Part shown: piece after piece, positions 45,889 to 54,281 of the stretch
Position numbering within the stretch: the stretch's first letter is position 1
Layout of the letters: the number at the start of each line of letters is the position of its first letter
Source of the DNA: Bacillota bacterium
Lineage (GTDB): Bacteria; Bacillota; Clostridia; Acetivibrionales; DSM-1351
NCBI GenBank assembly: GCA_023393115.1
Contig: JAEWMS010000057.1
Coordinates: 1 to 64,000 of the forward strand
Direction of reading: 5' to 3'
DNA: 64,000 nt
Notes under the pieces: model-generated
Told to the model about the DNA's origin: nothing
Databases searched by the model: none
Seen by the model: the letters and a program-made list of their open reading frames with translations, nothing else
Position numbers and translations under genes: made by a program

Positions 45889-45906
45889 GAGCCGCTACTT
45901 CGGCTC
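45889..45906 (-). promoter_or_regulatory. Hairpin directly upstream of the hydrogenase Shine-Dalgarno
   Basis: GAGCCG pairs with CGGCTC around a 6-nt loop, ending 2 nt before AGGAGG (45881-45886). It could stabilise the message or modulate translation. Confidence 0.5.
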
Positions 45907-46340
45907 GAAAATAAATAAATAACAACCCTTATTACGTGTCCGTTCGAAGAGAACGTTTACGTTTTTTTATAAAATTTAGTACTTTGTATACAATATTACC
46001 TCATAAAAAAATGAGTTTGTTAAATACCGTATCTCTAATATGCGAAATTTTTAACATTCTCAATTATATTGTAAGTTCTTAAGACAACATTGTCAATTAG
46101 AGTTTGATATTTTTTTCACAGAATTTCAAATTTCTATAAATAAACTTTAAATATACTTTTTAAATAGCAATTGACATTTATTTGTATTTTGATTCATTTA
46201 TGCTTTACACCATTGTTATTTATTTATCATTCAAAACCCCTGAAACCCGGTTATATTCTCATGTATACATGCGTAAAAGCTTTACTATTGTTAAAAAATG
46301 TATTAAAATAAATACATAAAAACCGATTGGAGTGATAGTC
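45907..46340. other. Divergent intergenic region upstream of the hydrogenase operon
   Basis: Over 430 bp of AT-rich sequence holds the hydrogenase promoter at 46068-46096, a ~190-nt leader, and TGTTAAA and TTTAACA half-sites about 25 nt apart (near 46016-46060). No ORF is credible. Confidence 0.5.
46068..46096 (-). promoter_or_regulatory. Sigma-A promoter of the hydrogenase operon
   Basis: On the minus strand TTGACA (46091-46096) is followed after 17 nt by TACAAT (46068-46073). The start codon at 45875 lies about 190 nt further, leaving a long leader. Confidence 0.7.
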
Positions 46341-46547
46341 ATGTGTAATAGTTGTCCAACTGAAATAAAGCATAAAAATTCACACCACACCGAATGTTGT
46401 ACCTGTATGAACGGTTACCCGAAGAAATGTGACTGCGGAGGCCTTATACATGTGGAGGAAACCGACAGCGAAAGCTTTGGAACTTTACTTGTTTTCAGGT
46501 GTGATAAATGTAACTTTGTCTTTGATATCCAAGAGGAAGAGTATTAA
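46341..46547 (+). CDS. Small Cys-rich zinc-ribbon-like protein
   Basis: This 68-residue protein has paired cysteines in CNSC, CCTC, CDCGG and CDKC, consistent with one or two zinc sites. GGAG lies eight bases before the ATG at 46341. I do not recognise a named family. It stands alone, divergent from the hydrogenase operon, and ends in a 15-bp tandem duplication that spans its stop codon. Confidence 0.7.
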   Translation: MCNSCPTEIKHKNSHHTECCTCMNGYPKKCDCGGLIHVEETDSESFGTLLVFRCDKCNFVFDIQEEEY

Positions 46548-46565
46548 TTGGAAGAGTATTAATTG
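46536..46565 (+). repeat. 15-bp perfect tandem duplication across a stop codon
   Basis: GAAGAGTATTAATTG occurs twice in direct succession (46536-46550 and 46551-46565). The first copy contains the stop codon of the small Cys-rich gene; the second is untranslated. Confidence 0.95.
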
Positions 46566-46607
46566 CATGAACGAAAATGAAATGATTTTTATAGCATCAA
46601 ATAAGTA

Positions 46608-46634
46608 AGGGACTGCAATAAATTTGCAGTCCCT
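46608..46634 (+). terminator. Terminator of the Cys-rich gene
   Basis: AGGGACTGCAA pairs with TTGCAGTCCCT around a 5-nt loop, followed by a short T-run. It also lies just after the stop codon of the convergent MutS-like gene. Confidence 0.75.
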
Positions 46635-46639
46635 GTTTG

Positions 46640-48505
46640 CTATTCTATATTTACCCCCGCCATCTTCATAAGGAAAATGGCATTTCTTGTATCGGAAACC
46701 CCTTTTCTCAGCTGATAATCAAAGTGTATTGTGTTATCCCGGTAATATTCCTTAAAGTGGTAATTTCTGATACGTCCCCCACTATCCTGCTCCATATCGG
46801 CAAGCTCCAGGTCATGGGTTGAAACCATTCCCCAGGCACCTTTTCTGTCCAGCTGGCTTATCAACATCTTTGCCCCCGTATGCCTGTCGGCAGAATTGGT
46901 ACCTTTAAAAATTTCATCCAACAGGAAAAATACCTTTTCCTCCCTGTCCACGGCTTCAACTATCATTTTCACTCTGAGGAGTTCCGCATAAAAGGAGGAT
47001 ACACTCTGACCCAAATTATCGCTGGTTCTCATGCAGGCATACACCTTCATGATGGGGCAGCTGAAAGTTTTGGCACATACCGGCAGCCCAATATAAGATA
47101 ATATAAGGCTCAGTCCCACCGTTCGCAGAAACGTGCTTTTACCCGACATATTCGAGCCGGTGATGAGAAGTATCGGCTGCCCCCGGTCTATGCTGATATC
47201 ATTACATTTTCTGCCTTCAGTCAGCAAGGGATGTCCCAGCTCTTCAGCCACAATTCCATACTTCATATCCTCCGAAACTTTTGGCATAACAAAATGAGGA
47301 TTGTCATGGCACATAACTGCTAAACTACACAGTGCTTCAACTTCACCAATAATTGAAAACCATTTTTCCACAGACTTTCCGCTGACGCTTTTCCACTTTT
47401 CAAGAGCCACCATACTGTGATAATCCCAAAAAGTAGCGATGTTTATAATGGTATGCAGAAAATTATATCTGTTGGCTATTAGTTCCCAGAGCTTGGTCAG
47501 CTTTTCGATTTGTTTCCATGCAGGTGTTCCGGAAGTTCCTATAAGTTCATTCTTTAATTTATTTATATTGGAACTTTTAAATTTTTCAGCTTCAAATTGT
47601 TTAAGGACTGAACTGTACACTTTAAGAGTGTTAGCATACTTCTCCACAAGTTCAAAGCTTTTGTTTCTATAGTTTATTTTATATCCAAGCATAAGGAATT
47701 GTATAACAAAGCCTGCAATAGGCAAATATACCGGTATTACTCCAAATATGGACAGTACAAGCATCAGAAATGTGGTTACTGGTAGCGCCGTAATAAGAAA
47801 TTTAAACCAAGGGGATGTATAAAGCCGACTTTCCTCTTTTGCCCAAATAAATACGTCATCAAGTTTGTCTATTGTGTCCAGTAGTGATTTAATACGTTTT
47901 CTGCCCTGAGTCTCCACATCAGCCAGAGTAATGTTCTTATTTGACATCAGTACATTGGAATATAACCTGTGTCTGAAGGTCAGCTTACCGGCCAACTCTT
48001 TTACGGCCTCCTGTCTTGCCATTATATCCTCTGTTTTATCCATAGGCTGTAAAAACATATTGGCCAGACTCTGCCTCCCTGAAAAGGTAGTGGTCATATT
48101 TATCATCTGAAATAGTGAACCTTTTCCGAAAAGGTCAAGGTCATAGGTGTAATTGTGTTCACGATTTTCAAACTCTTCACCGGTATCCGAGAAGGAAGTC
48201 CAATTTCCGGCAGACCTTTTAAGACATAAAGTGTTTATCTGTAGCATGGCCTGGGAATAGTTTCTACTTTTAATAAGCCTGTTATGAATTATTGATAAAT
48301 AAGTAAAACCAGCAATAAATAAAACGAGAGCTGTCGCCATTAAAATAAACTGCTGTAATATATAAAAGGTTATTGCAAGGGCTGCACCGGTAAAAAATAT
48401 TAAAAGCTTATAATTGCCCACGGTACTGCTTTTACGGCCATATATTTCTAGTTTTGTCGAGTAGGCATCAACTCTTCTCTGATACTTCCTTTCAGGCGTA
48501 TACAT
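46640..48505 (-). CDS. Membrane-associated MutS-like ATPase
   Basis: This 621-residue protein has two N-terminal membrane helices (about 28-75), a second hydrophobic pair (about 235-275) and a C-terminal MutS ATPase domain (about 420-615) with Walker A TGSNMSGKST, Walker B FFLLDEIFKGTN and the H-motif STHDLELA. It lacks the mismatch-recognition domain, so a classical repair role is unlikely. The ATG at 48505 has GGAGG five bases upstream; an earlier TTG overlaps that site. It starts 12 nt after the TraB-family gene and is probably co-expressed. Confidence 0.88.
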   Translation of the reverse strand: MYTPERKYQRRVDAYSTKLEIYGRKSSTVGNYKLLIFFTGAALAITFYILQQFILMATALVLFIAGFTYLSIIHNRLIKSRNYSQAMLQINTLCLKRSAGNWTSFSDTGEEFENREHNYTYDLDLFGKGSLFQMINMTTTFSGRQSLANMFLQPMDKTEDIMARQEAVKELAGKLTFRHRLYSNVLMSNKNITLADVETQGRKRIKSLLDTIDKLDDVFIWAKEESRLYTSPWFKFLITALPVTTFLMLVLSIFGVIPVYLPIAGFVIQFLMLGYKINYRNKSFELVEKYANTLKVYSSVLKQFEAEKFKSSNINKLKNELIGTSGTPAWKQIEKLTKLWELIANRYNFLHTIINIATFWDYHSMVALEKWKSVSGKSVEKWFSIIGEVEALCSLAVMCHDNPHFVMPKVSEDMKYGIVAEELGHPLLTEGRKCNDISIDRGQPILLITGSNMSGKSTFLRTVGLSLILSYIGLPVCAKTFSCPIMKVYACMRTSDNLGQSVSSFYAELLRVKMIVEAVDREEKVFFLLDEIFKGTNSADRHTGAKMLISQLDRKGAWGMVSTHDLELADMEQDSGGRIRNYHFKEYYRDNTIHFDYQLRKGVSDTRNAIFLMKMAGVNIE

Positions 48506-48517
48506 TAGAACCTCCAA

Positions 48518-49708
48518 TTAAAGCAGATTTTTTATGATATCGGTACCGGCTATAAAAGTACCGATAGATGCTCCGATATTTGACATTATCACTACTGCCA
48601 GTGTTTTTAAGAAACGATTTTTGAATATACCTTTGATACTTAAAATATCGGTCTGTAAATTCTGTACATCCTGTACGGTAGGTTTTTTTATAGTGGCCTC
48701 CACAAGTCCTGCAAACCAGCCGCAAGCCAACAACGGATGCAGCGCGGTGATGGGGGCGGCCACAAGGGAGGTCAGAATACTAAGTGGATGTCCCAATGTC
48801 AGAGCGGTAAATAAGGCTGCCAGCAGTCCGGTCCATAAAACCCAGGTAGATAACTGATTTAGCCCTGTTTGAATATTCATAAAAAATGAGTATATAAAGA
48901 GGCCAGTAATAATGGCAGGAACAATCCATACTGCTGCCTTTGACAATTTGGTTTTCGGTGGAACGGTAGAGATCCTGTCCATATCCTGACTCTTAAATAT
49001 CTCCTTTTTGACTCCTGGAACATGAGCACCACCCAGAACAGCTACTACTTTTTTACCAGGAGCATTCTTAATTTTTGCAGCGAGATATTGATCCCTCTCA
49101 TTAATAAGTACTTCTCCAATAGCCGGAAATTGTTTCTTTAAGCCCGATATTGCCGACTCAAGCATGTCCTCCTTCAGGAGATCCTGTAAATCCTGATCTG
49201 AGATTTCGGTCTCTTCTCCAAAGGAAAAGATTAAACTGAATAGCAGCTTGGACTTTTCCCAAAAGCCCAGGGTACGCCATATCCTAAGAAAAGTAGTTTG
49301 AATACTTCTATCCGCTAGTACCAGATTTGCATCAATGGCCTTTGCTGAATTTATTGCCTCAGTCATTTCTCCACCCACATTGGTATCAAGCTTTTTGGCA
49401 AGTTTTTTCTGATAGGCGCTGAGAATTAGATTTGCTATAAGAAAACCAACTTTTTTCTCTTTTACAACCTTAACAATATCGGTATTTTCCCAGTTTTTAG
49501 GGTTCTGCATACTCTCATACCGCTGTTCATCAAGCTCCACACAGACGCTGTCAGGCTTTTCTTCATTTATCACCTGATTGACCAGCTCTGCGCTCTCCTT
49601 TGAGACATGGGCAGTTCCAACAAGAATTAACTCTTTACCTTCATAAATTATTTTTGTCACATTGTCTCTATTTAAATTGTCTCTTTTCACGTTATCATCT
49701 GTATTCAT
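48518..49708 (-). CDS. TraB/PrgY-family membrane protein
   Basis: This 396-residue protein has an N-terminal TraB domain (about 15-235) with the typical LVGTAHVSKES, CVELDEQRYESM, EMTEAI and VLGGAHVPG segments and a C-terminal region with about four to five membrane spans (about 255-396). In enterococci PrgY acts in pheromone control; in Firmicutes at large the role is unknown, with a peptidase-like activity proposed for the fold. It precedes the MutS-like ATPase by 12 nt. Confidence 0.88.
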   Translation of the reverse strand: MNTDDNVKRDNLNRDNVTKIIYEGKELILVGTAHVSKESAELVNQVINEEKPDSVCVELDEQRYESMQNPKNWENTDIVKVVKEKKVGFLIANLILSAYQKKLAKKLDTNVGGEMTEAINSAKAIDANLVLADRSIQTTFLRIWRTLGFWEKSKLLFSLIFSFGEETEISDQDLQDLLKEDMLESAISGLKKQFPAIGEVLINERDQYLAAKIKNAPGKKVVAVLGGAHVPGVKKEIFKSQDMDRISTVPPKTKLSKAAVWIVPAIITGLFIYSFFMNIQTGLNQLSTWVLWTGLLAALFTALTLGHPLSILTSLVAAPITALHPLLACGWFAGLVEATIKKPTVQDVQNLQTDILSIKGIFKNRFLKTLAVVIMSNIGASIGTFIAGTDIIKNLL

Positions 49709-49890
49709 ATTAACCTCCGTGGTTTCAAGCTAACCTCCATGAGCCGCTTAACACTATTCTCTTCTAATACCCGCAAAACATTATCATCGTAAACCTCAGT
49801 ATACATATATGGTCATTCATAGTCAAGGATTTGTTTGTTAATATATGGAATACAAGAATAGTTTACATAACAATTTAATGATAATAAAAA

Positions 49891-49928
49891 ATACACTCAA
49901 TTGTCTTGAGAAAAACAATTAAGTGCAT
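49891..49928 (-). terminator. Terminator of the MerR gene
   Basis: ATGCACTTAATTGT and ACAATTGAGTGTAT pair on the minus strand with two G-U or equivalent wobble pairs, followed by T6. It lies 100 nt beyond the MerR stop codon. Confidence 0.75.
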
Positions 49929-49951
49929 TTAATAATTTCGTTAATATAGTT

Positions 49952-49983
49952 TAGTACATTTACTACTTAGTACATTTACTACT
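49952..49983. repeat. 16-bp tandem repeat, two full copies
   Basis: TAGTACATTTACTACT occurs twice in direct succession, with a partial third copy (TAGTACAT) one base later. It lies between the MerR stop codon and its terminator. Confidence 0.9.
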
Positions 49984-50028
49984 CTAGTACATAAGCTCTA
50001 ATATATACCATCCAAAATACTGTCACAG

Positions 50029-50574
50029 CTATATTTGATTCTTATCTGAGTAATTTTGGAAATACTCCCTCATTTTATCTGCTTCATCTTCAGGAATACC
50101 CAGAGCCAGCAATAAATTTCTATGCTGCTCAGGTGAGTTATGTTCAAAATCAACATGCCACTTTATAGCTTGTTCTTTAGACATACCAACGGAACTTAAC
50201 ACTTCTCTCCAAGCTTCTTGATCAATATTTACAAAAGTCCTGAATAGATTTACATTACACAAAATGTTGACAATAGTATTTTGCTTTGCTTTAATCAAAC
50301 TTAATTCTTTATTCAGTTCATCCAAGCGACGCATGATAATAGAGACAAAACTATTCTCGGAGGCAGAAATAAGCTTGTCAATCTCGCCTAGTGGTACTCC
50401 TGCATCCTTATAGAGTACTATCTTTCTTAATTTTTCAATATCAGAATCACTATAGATTCTATATCTTTTAGAACTTCTTACTGCTGGGGTTAATAGTCCA
50501 ATGGAATCATAGTACAGCAAGGTTGTTCTTGATAAATTAAACATTTTGGCCACTTTTCCAACAGAATACTCCAT
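50029..50574 (-). CDS. MerR-family transcriptional regulator
   Basis: This 181-residue regulator has an N-terminal winged helix-turn-helix (about 1-70; YSVGKVAKMFNLSRTTLLYYDSIGLL) and a coiled coil followed by a C-terminal effector-like region. I chose the ATG at 50574, with GGGGGG four bases upstream; the frame is open further upstream, but that part has no ribosome binding site and overlaps the hydrolase gene. Its own promoter lies at 50615-50643. The promoter at 51461-51491 with a centred dyad is its likely target. Confidence 0.92.
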   Translation of the reverse strand: MEYSVGKVAKMFNLSRTTLLYYDSIGLLTPAVRSSKRYRIYSDSDIEKLRKIVLYKDAGVPLGEIDKLISASENSFVSIIMRRLDELNKELSLIKAKQNTIVNILCNVNLFRTFVNIDQEAWREVLSSVGMSKEQAIKWHVDFEHNSPEQHRNLLLALGIPEDEADKMREYFQNYSDKNQI

Positions 50575-50614
50575 ATAACCCCCCATATAACCGTCGTTAA
50601 AACGCTTTAACATT

Positions 50615-50643
50615 AATATAACTAAAGAAACGGTATAGGTCAA
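50615..50643 (-). promoter_or_regulatory. Promoter of the MerR gene
   Basis: On the minus strand TTGACC (50638-50643) is followed after 17 nt by TATATT (50615-50620). It lies just past the hydrolase stop codon, so the regulator can be made independently of the hydrolase. Confidence 0.6.
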
Positions 50644-50653
50644 ACAATAAATA

Positions 50654-51424
50654 CTATAGAAACCTTGCCAACCACGATTTTGCATTATCCCACATTTCTT
50701 TGGTAAATTCATGTTTAACACCTTCGAAAATTATTAATTCAAGCTTTGAAGTGTCATAAACGTAATACTGTTTTATATCTTCATAAAACTTTTTCAATTT
50801 ATTCACATCAAAGTGTATATCCTTTGAGCCGGCTTGCATTAATAAAGCTGTCGGATAAAACAGATCTAAAAATTTAGAAGGACTGAATTTACCTGAAAGG
50901 TTATTAAACCTACCAATGATTTCAGAATTATTATTAACGGGTGTATCTCTTGGTAGATCCCCCCATACAGGCGATGCAATTATCGGAATAGCTACCTTTA
51001 TTCTATTATCAATAACTACTGTCCGATAAGTAGTGAATCCACCCATGGATATTCCTACCATGGCTATCCTGGTTTTGTCAATTTCAGCTTTTTTCGTGAA
51101 ATAGTCCAATACTTGTTTAATATCTTCAGCATTTAATTTTATAGCTTTAAATACTTTGTAAAAATCCACTTTTCCATCGCTGGATAAAACAGAACTAAAC
51201 CCTTCATCATTTCTCTCTCCATGAAGCCTGTTATCTATTGCTACTGTATAATATCCGAGTTCAGCCAATTCCTTCATATATTCTTTCCAAAATTCCTTAT
51301 TACCACTAAAACCATGTGAAAAAATAACTAACGGTTTTGGGGAAGTATCTTCGTTAGTGCAAATTATTACTGGTATTTCATTAATCCTACATTTAGAAAA
51401 GTTACTGTTATCATTTGATTTCAC
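50654..51424 (-). CDS. Alpha/beta hydrolase (dienelactone hydrolase / BAAT-like)
   Basis: This 256-residue enzyme has an oxyanion-type HGFSG segment (about 37-41), the nucleophile elbow GISMGG (Ser126) and a C-terminal His in GVKHEFT, a complete Ser-Asp-His arrangement; the Asp is likely near SKDIHF. No signal peptide is present. GAGGGG lies before the GTG at 51424; an in-frame GTG at 51433 sits within that site. The promoter upstream has the 19-bp spacer expected for MerR control. Substrate unknown; an esterase or detoxifying function would fit. Confidence 0.85.
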   Translation of the reverse strand: MKSNDNSNFSKCRINEIPVIICTNEDTSPKPLVIFSHGFSGNKEFWKEYMKELAELGYYTVAIDNRLHGERNDEGFSSVLSSDGKVDFYKVFKAIKLNAEDIKQVLDYFTKKAEIDKTRIAMVGISMGGFTTYRTVVIDNRIKVAIPIIASPVWGDLPRDTPVNNNSEIIGRFNNLSGKFSPSKFLDLFYPTALLMQAGSKDIHFDVNKLKKFYEDIKQYYVYDTSKLELIIFEGVKHEFTKEMWDNAKSWLARFL

Positions 51425-51460
51425 AATTAACACCCCTCTCGTGTTTGGTACTATATCTAA

Positions 51461-51491
51461 AGCATAAACTATAAAGTTATAGACAGGTCAA
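51461..51491 (-). promoter_or_regulatory. MerR-type promoter of the alpha/beta hydrolase
   Basis: On the minus strand TTGACC (51486-51491) and TATGCT (51461-51466) are 19 bp apart, longer than normal and typical of MerR-family targets. The spacer contains the dyad CTATAA-N2-TTATAG (51469-51482), centred within it. The intron 3' end lies 6 nt upstream of the -35 element. Confidence 0.7.
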
Positions 51492-51497
51492 CAATAA

Positions 51498-53401
51498 ATC
51501 GAGTAGGAGGGAAAATTGAATAAATTTTCCCGACCTCTCACACCACCGTACGTACCGTTCGGTATACGGCGGTTCAATAAGAGTTAACATACTTTCATAT
51601 ACGTATCTAAAAGAGAAATCAAGCCTGCTTTTTCAAGTCTAGCGTTAGTTATGGTCGTTGAAAGAATAAGGCTGTTGGCTGTGTGCCAATAACTTTTCCT
51701 AGTGTTAGCATATTGCCAAGCGGTACTCTTACTGGCTCCCAATTTCATAAGATTTCTGTATTTCGTACTAATCTTCTTCCATTGTTTCCAATAACACATT
51801 CGAATCCTTCGTCTCAGCCATTCGTCTAATTTTTGCATAAGAGACTTCATATTAGCCATCTTGTAGTAGTTTATCCAGCCCACCATTTTTTGTTTTATCT
51901 TTGTGTATGTGATATCTATTTGCCTAATTTTGCTTCTGCTAGTTAGTTCTTTTAATTGCTTTTTCAGCTTGTAAATAGATTTCTCATGCACTCTGAATTT
52001 TACTCTACCTTTTGCACAGTAGAATGAATAACCTAAGAATTTCAGTCTCCATGGTCTTCCAACAGCACTCTTCTCTTTGTTCACTTTCAGTTTCAATTCA
52101 CATTCAATGAACCTTGTAATACTTTCCATAACTCTATTTGCAGACTTTTCGCTTTTGACATATATATTGCAATCATCAGCATATCTTACAAATTTTAACC
52201 CTCTTTTGGTTAGTTCCTTATCAAGCTCATTTAGCATAATGTTACTGAGTAGCGGTGATAAATTTCCTTCTTGTGGAACTCCCTCGTCAGTCTTTATTAC
52301 AACTCCCCTTTCCATTACACCAGCTTGTAAGTACTTCCTTATTAGGCTTATTACCCTTATGTCCTTTACTTCCTTGTATATCAAGCCTATTAGTTTGTCG
52401 TGATTTACTGTATCAAAGTATGATGCTAAATCTATATCTACTGTCCATTTGTAGCCAGCATTTATGTATTTTTGACATCTCTTTAGTGCATCATGACAGC
52501 TTCTTTTGGGTCTGAATCCAAAGCTATTATCTGAGAATATCCTCTCAAATTTCGGACTAAGTACCTGAGTTATTGACTGCTGTACTACTCTGTCAATCAC
52601 GGTTGGTATTCCAAGCTTTCTCTTCTTCCCATCGTCTTTTGGTATCTCTACCCTTCTAACGGGTCTTGGAACGTATGTCCCTTCCAATATTGCTTTACGG
52701 AGATGGTCACCATTTTCTCTCAGATATTGTTGAATTTCATCAACTGTTATCCCATCAATTCCATGGCTTCCTTTATTCTTTTTGACCCTTTTGAATGCTT
52801 CATTCATATTGTTCCTATCAAGAACTTTCTCCATAAGCATATTGTCGTACATGGTTATGTCGTTTTGTCTCACTTCTGACGTCAATGAAACACTGTGCGC
52901 TCTCTCTTTGCCTTCGAGTTCCACTCTATTCTCAAGAGACCAGCCTTCATCACTATGAAGTTGTCTGCCTTTTTCATGTTTCTTTGTGTCATTCAACTCT
53001 TCAAAACCTCCTATCGTTCAGTCCTTCCTAAGCCATTCATGATTTAACTTAGTACTATGACCTCAGCTGACTTCTCATGATAAATCTTGTTTCAACCGTG
53101 ATTCAAAGTCCATTTCCTCACGTCCATGAGACCTCCCCAGGTAAGAGCGCCTTCTTTCACTCCATATATCTGCTGCATTTACACTGCCTGTTTCGAATAG
53201 TTTTGGGCTTTATTTTGTTTTGCAAACTCACCCACAGACATATGCCTTATATGCAGTTTCTGTTCGTCAGACCAGAGTTTTGCCTCCAGCTTCCTTCAGA
53301 TTCCTCGTCGCCGAGGACACCCTTGCTATTGGCTAGCGGTTGGCACTATCAACCCCCGCATCGGACTTTCACCGACTAGAAAGCGCCCATGCTGGGCGCA
53401 C
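51498..53401 (-). mobile_element. Complete group IIC intron with maturase (copy B)
   Basis: About 1904 nt, from GTGCGCCCAGCATGGGCGC at 53401 to CTACTCGAT ending at 51498. Domain V (about 51540-51575) begins GAACCGCCGTATACCGAACG and, from memory, matches that of the Oceanobacillus iheyensis group IIC intron. Domain VI is a GGGAAAATT/AATTTTCCC hairpin (about 51507-51531). Domain I-IV sequence fills 52997-53401. The intron sits in the T-run after the inositol monophosphatase terminator, the preferred target of group IIC introns. Structure and ORF look intact, so it may still splice and move. Confidence 0.92.
51584..52996 (-). CDS. ltrA: Group II intron reverse transcriptase/maturase
   Basis: This 470-residue intron-encoded protein has reverse transcriptase motifs (GIPTVIDRVVQQ, FGFRPKRSCHDAL, DIDLASYFDTVNH, QEGNLSPLLSN, catalytic YADD at 272-275, LKFLGY) and a maturase domain X near 370-440. 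It has no HNH endonuclease domain, as usual for group IIC. The start is a TTG, with AGGAGG ten bases upstream. It lies entirely in the intron's domain IV. No frameshift or stop breaks the motifs. Confidence 0.95.
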   Translation of the reverse strand: MNDTKKHEKGRQLHSDEGWSLENRVELEGKERAHSVSLTSEVRQNDITMYDNMLMEKVLDRNNMNEAFKRVKKNKGSHGIDGITVDEIQQYLRENGDHLRKAILEGTYVPRPVRRVEIPKDDGKKRKLGIPTVIDRVVQQSITQVLSPKFERIFSDNSFGFRPKRSCHDALKRCQKYINAGYKWTVDIDLASYFDTVNHDKLIGLIYKEVKDIRVISLIRKYLQAGVMERGVVIKTDEGVPQEGNLSPLLSNIMLNELDKELTKRGLKFVRYADDCNIYVKSEKSANRVMESITRFIECELKLKVNKEKSAVGRPWRLKFLGYSFYCAKGRVKFRVHEKSIYKLKKQLKELTSRSKIRQIDITYTKIKQKMVGWINYYKMANMKSLMQKLDEWLRRRIRMCYWKQWKKISTKYRNLMKLGASKSTAWQYANTRKSYWHTANSLILSTTITNARLEKAGLISLLDTYMKVC

Positions 53402-53436
53402 AAAAAGTGGCCAGTACCTTTTACAGTTCTGACCAC
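53402..53436 (-). terminator. Terminator of the inositol monophosphatase operon, interrupted by the intron
   Basis: GTGGTCAG pairs with CTGGCCAC around a 14-nt loop on the minus strand, followed by T5 and then the intron. After removal of the intron the T-run continues as TTATTG, so the intron entered the U-tract. Confidence 0.85.
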
Positions 53437-53495
53437 ATTTCACTATTCACAACTATTCATTTGAGTATGCTCATTATAATGTTGTTATCTTACTT

Positions 53496-54281
53496 TTACT
53501 TATTAATAACCTCAAATAACTCCTTATGAATGTGTCCGTTTGTGGCTATAGCGGAATCCTTATGTATATAGCTGAGCTTTTCACCTTTCCAGTCTGCTAT
53601 AAAGCCCCCTGCCTCTTCAAGAATCACTGATGCCGCTGTATAATCCCATGGTTGTAGCTCCATTTCATAAAAGCCGTCCATACGTCCTGCCGCAACATTG
53701 CATATATCCAGAGCAGCACATCCTGACCTTCTTACATCCCTGCACAGCATGAAGACATTTTTTGTTACTCTGAAGGTCTCGTCGGCCTTATCCTTATCAT
53801 ATGGTGAGGTTCCAAAGGTAATAAGGCTTTCTCTCAGGGTGTCATTTGATGTAACGCTTATAGGGTTCCCGTTGACAAAGGCTCCCTTTCCCTTCTGGGC
53901 TGTAAATAATTCCTTCAGGTAAGGATTATATACAATCCCGGCATAGGGTTTCCCGTCAACGGCAAGTCCCAGTGCAATGCATGAATATTTATAACCGTAC
54001 ATAAGATTTGTAGTCCCGTCTACAGGATCTAAAATCCAGGTGTATTTGCCAAGTGAAAAATCATTGTCCTTTGTTTCTTCGGCAATTATGTTGCTATCAG
54101 GAAGTATTTCCTTTAACCCTGTAATAACAATTTCCTGTACCTTCAGATCAATCTCGGTAACAAAATTAGCATCTCCTCTTTTTGTCATAACCTTTTTGTC
54201 TTCCATATCGGACAATAGAAGTACACTTACTTCTCTGACAAGGTTAATGGCTTTGTTAATTGCTGCGTCTAAATGAGTCAT
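53496..54281 (-). CDS. suhB: Inositol monophosphatase family protein
   Basis: This 261-residue Mg2+-dependent phosphatase has the family motifs WILDPVDGTTN (about 81-91), EE at 68-69 and WDYTAASVILEEAGG near 208-222. Substrates in the family include inositol-1-phosphate, fructose-1,6-bisphosphate and PAP; which applies here cannot be told. Its ATG follows the TAA of the acyl-CoA synthetase gene with no gap, so translation is coupled. The terminator at 53402 ends the transcript. Confidence 0.92.
   Translation of the reverse strand: MTHLDAAINKAINLVREVSVLLLSDMEDKKVMTKRGDANFVTEIDLKVQEIVITGLKEILPDSNIIAEETKDNDFSLGKYTWILDPVDGTTNLMYGYKYSCIALGLAVDGKPYAGIVYNPYLKELFTAQKGKGAFVNGNPISVTSNDTLRESLITFGTSPYDKDKADETFRVTKNVFMLCRDVRRSGCAALDICNVAAGRMDGFYEMELQPWDYTAASVILEEAGGFIADWKGEKLSYIHKDSAIATNGHIHKELFEVINK

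Larger units (their letters stand above)
49709..50028. other. Intergenic region between TraB and MerR genes
   Basis: These 320 bp hold the MerR-gene terminator (49891-49928) and a tandem repeat (49952-49983). The remainder should contain the TraB promoter but no clear element is visible. Confidence 0.6.

Noticed and set aside
46015..46060. Rex-type redox operator upstream of the hydrogenase operon
   Set aside because: TGTTAAA and TTTAACA half-sites are present, but about 25 nt apart rather than in the compact arrangement of a Rex site.
49952..49983. Start of a CRISPR array
   Set aside because: The copies are adjacent with no spacers, and no cas genes are present.
52997..53401. Separate gene between the maturase and the terminator
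   Set aside because: This is the non-coding 5' part (domains I-IV) of the group IIC intron.
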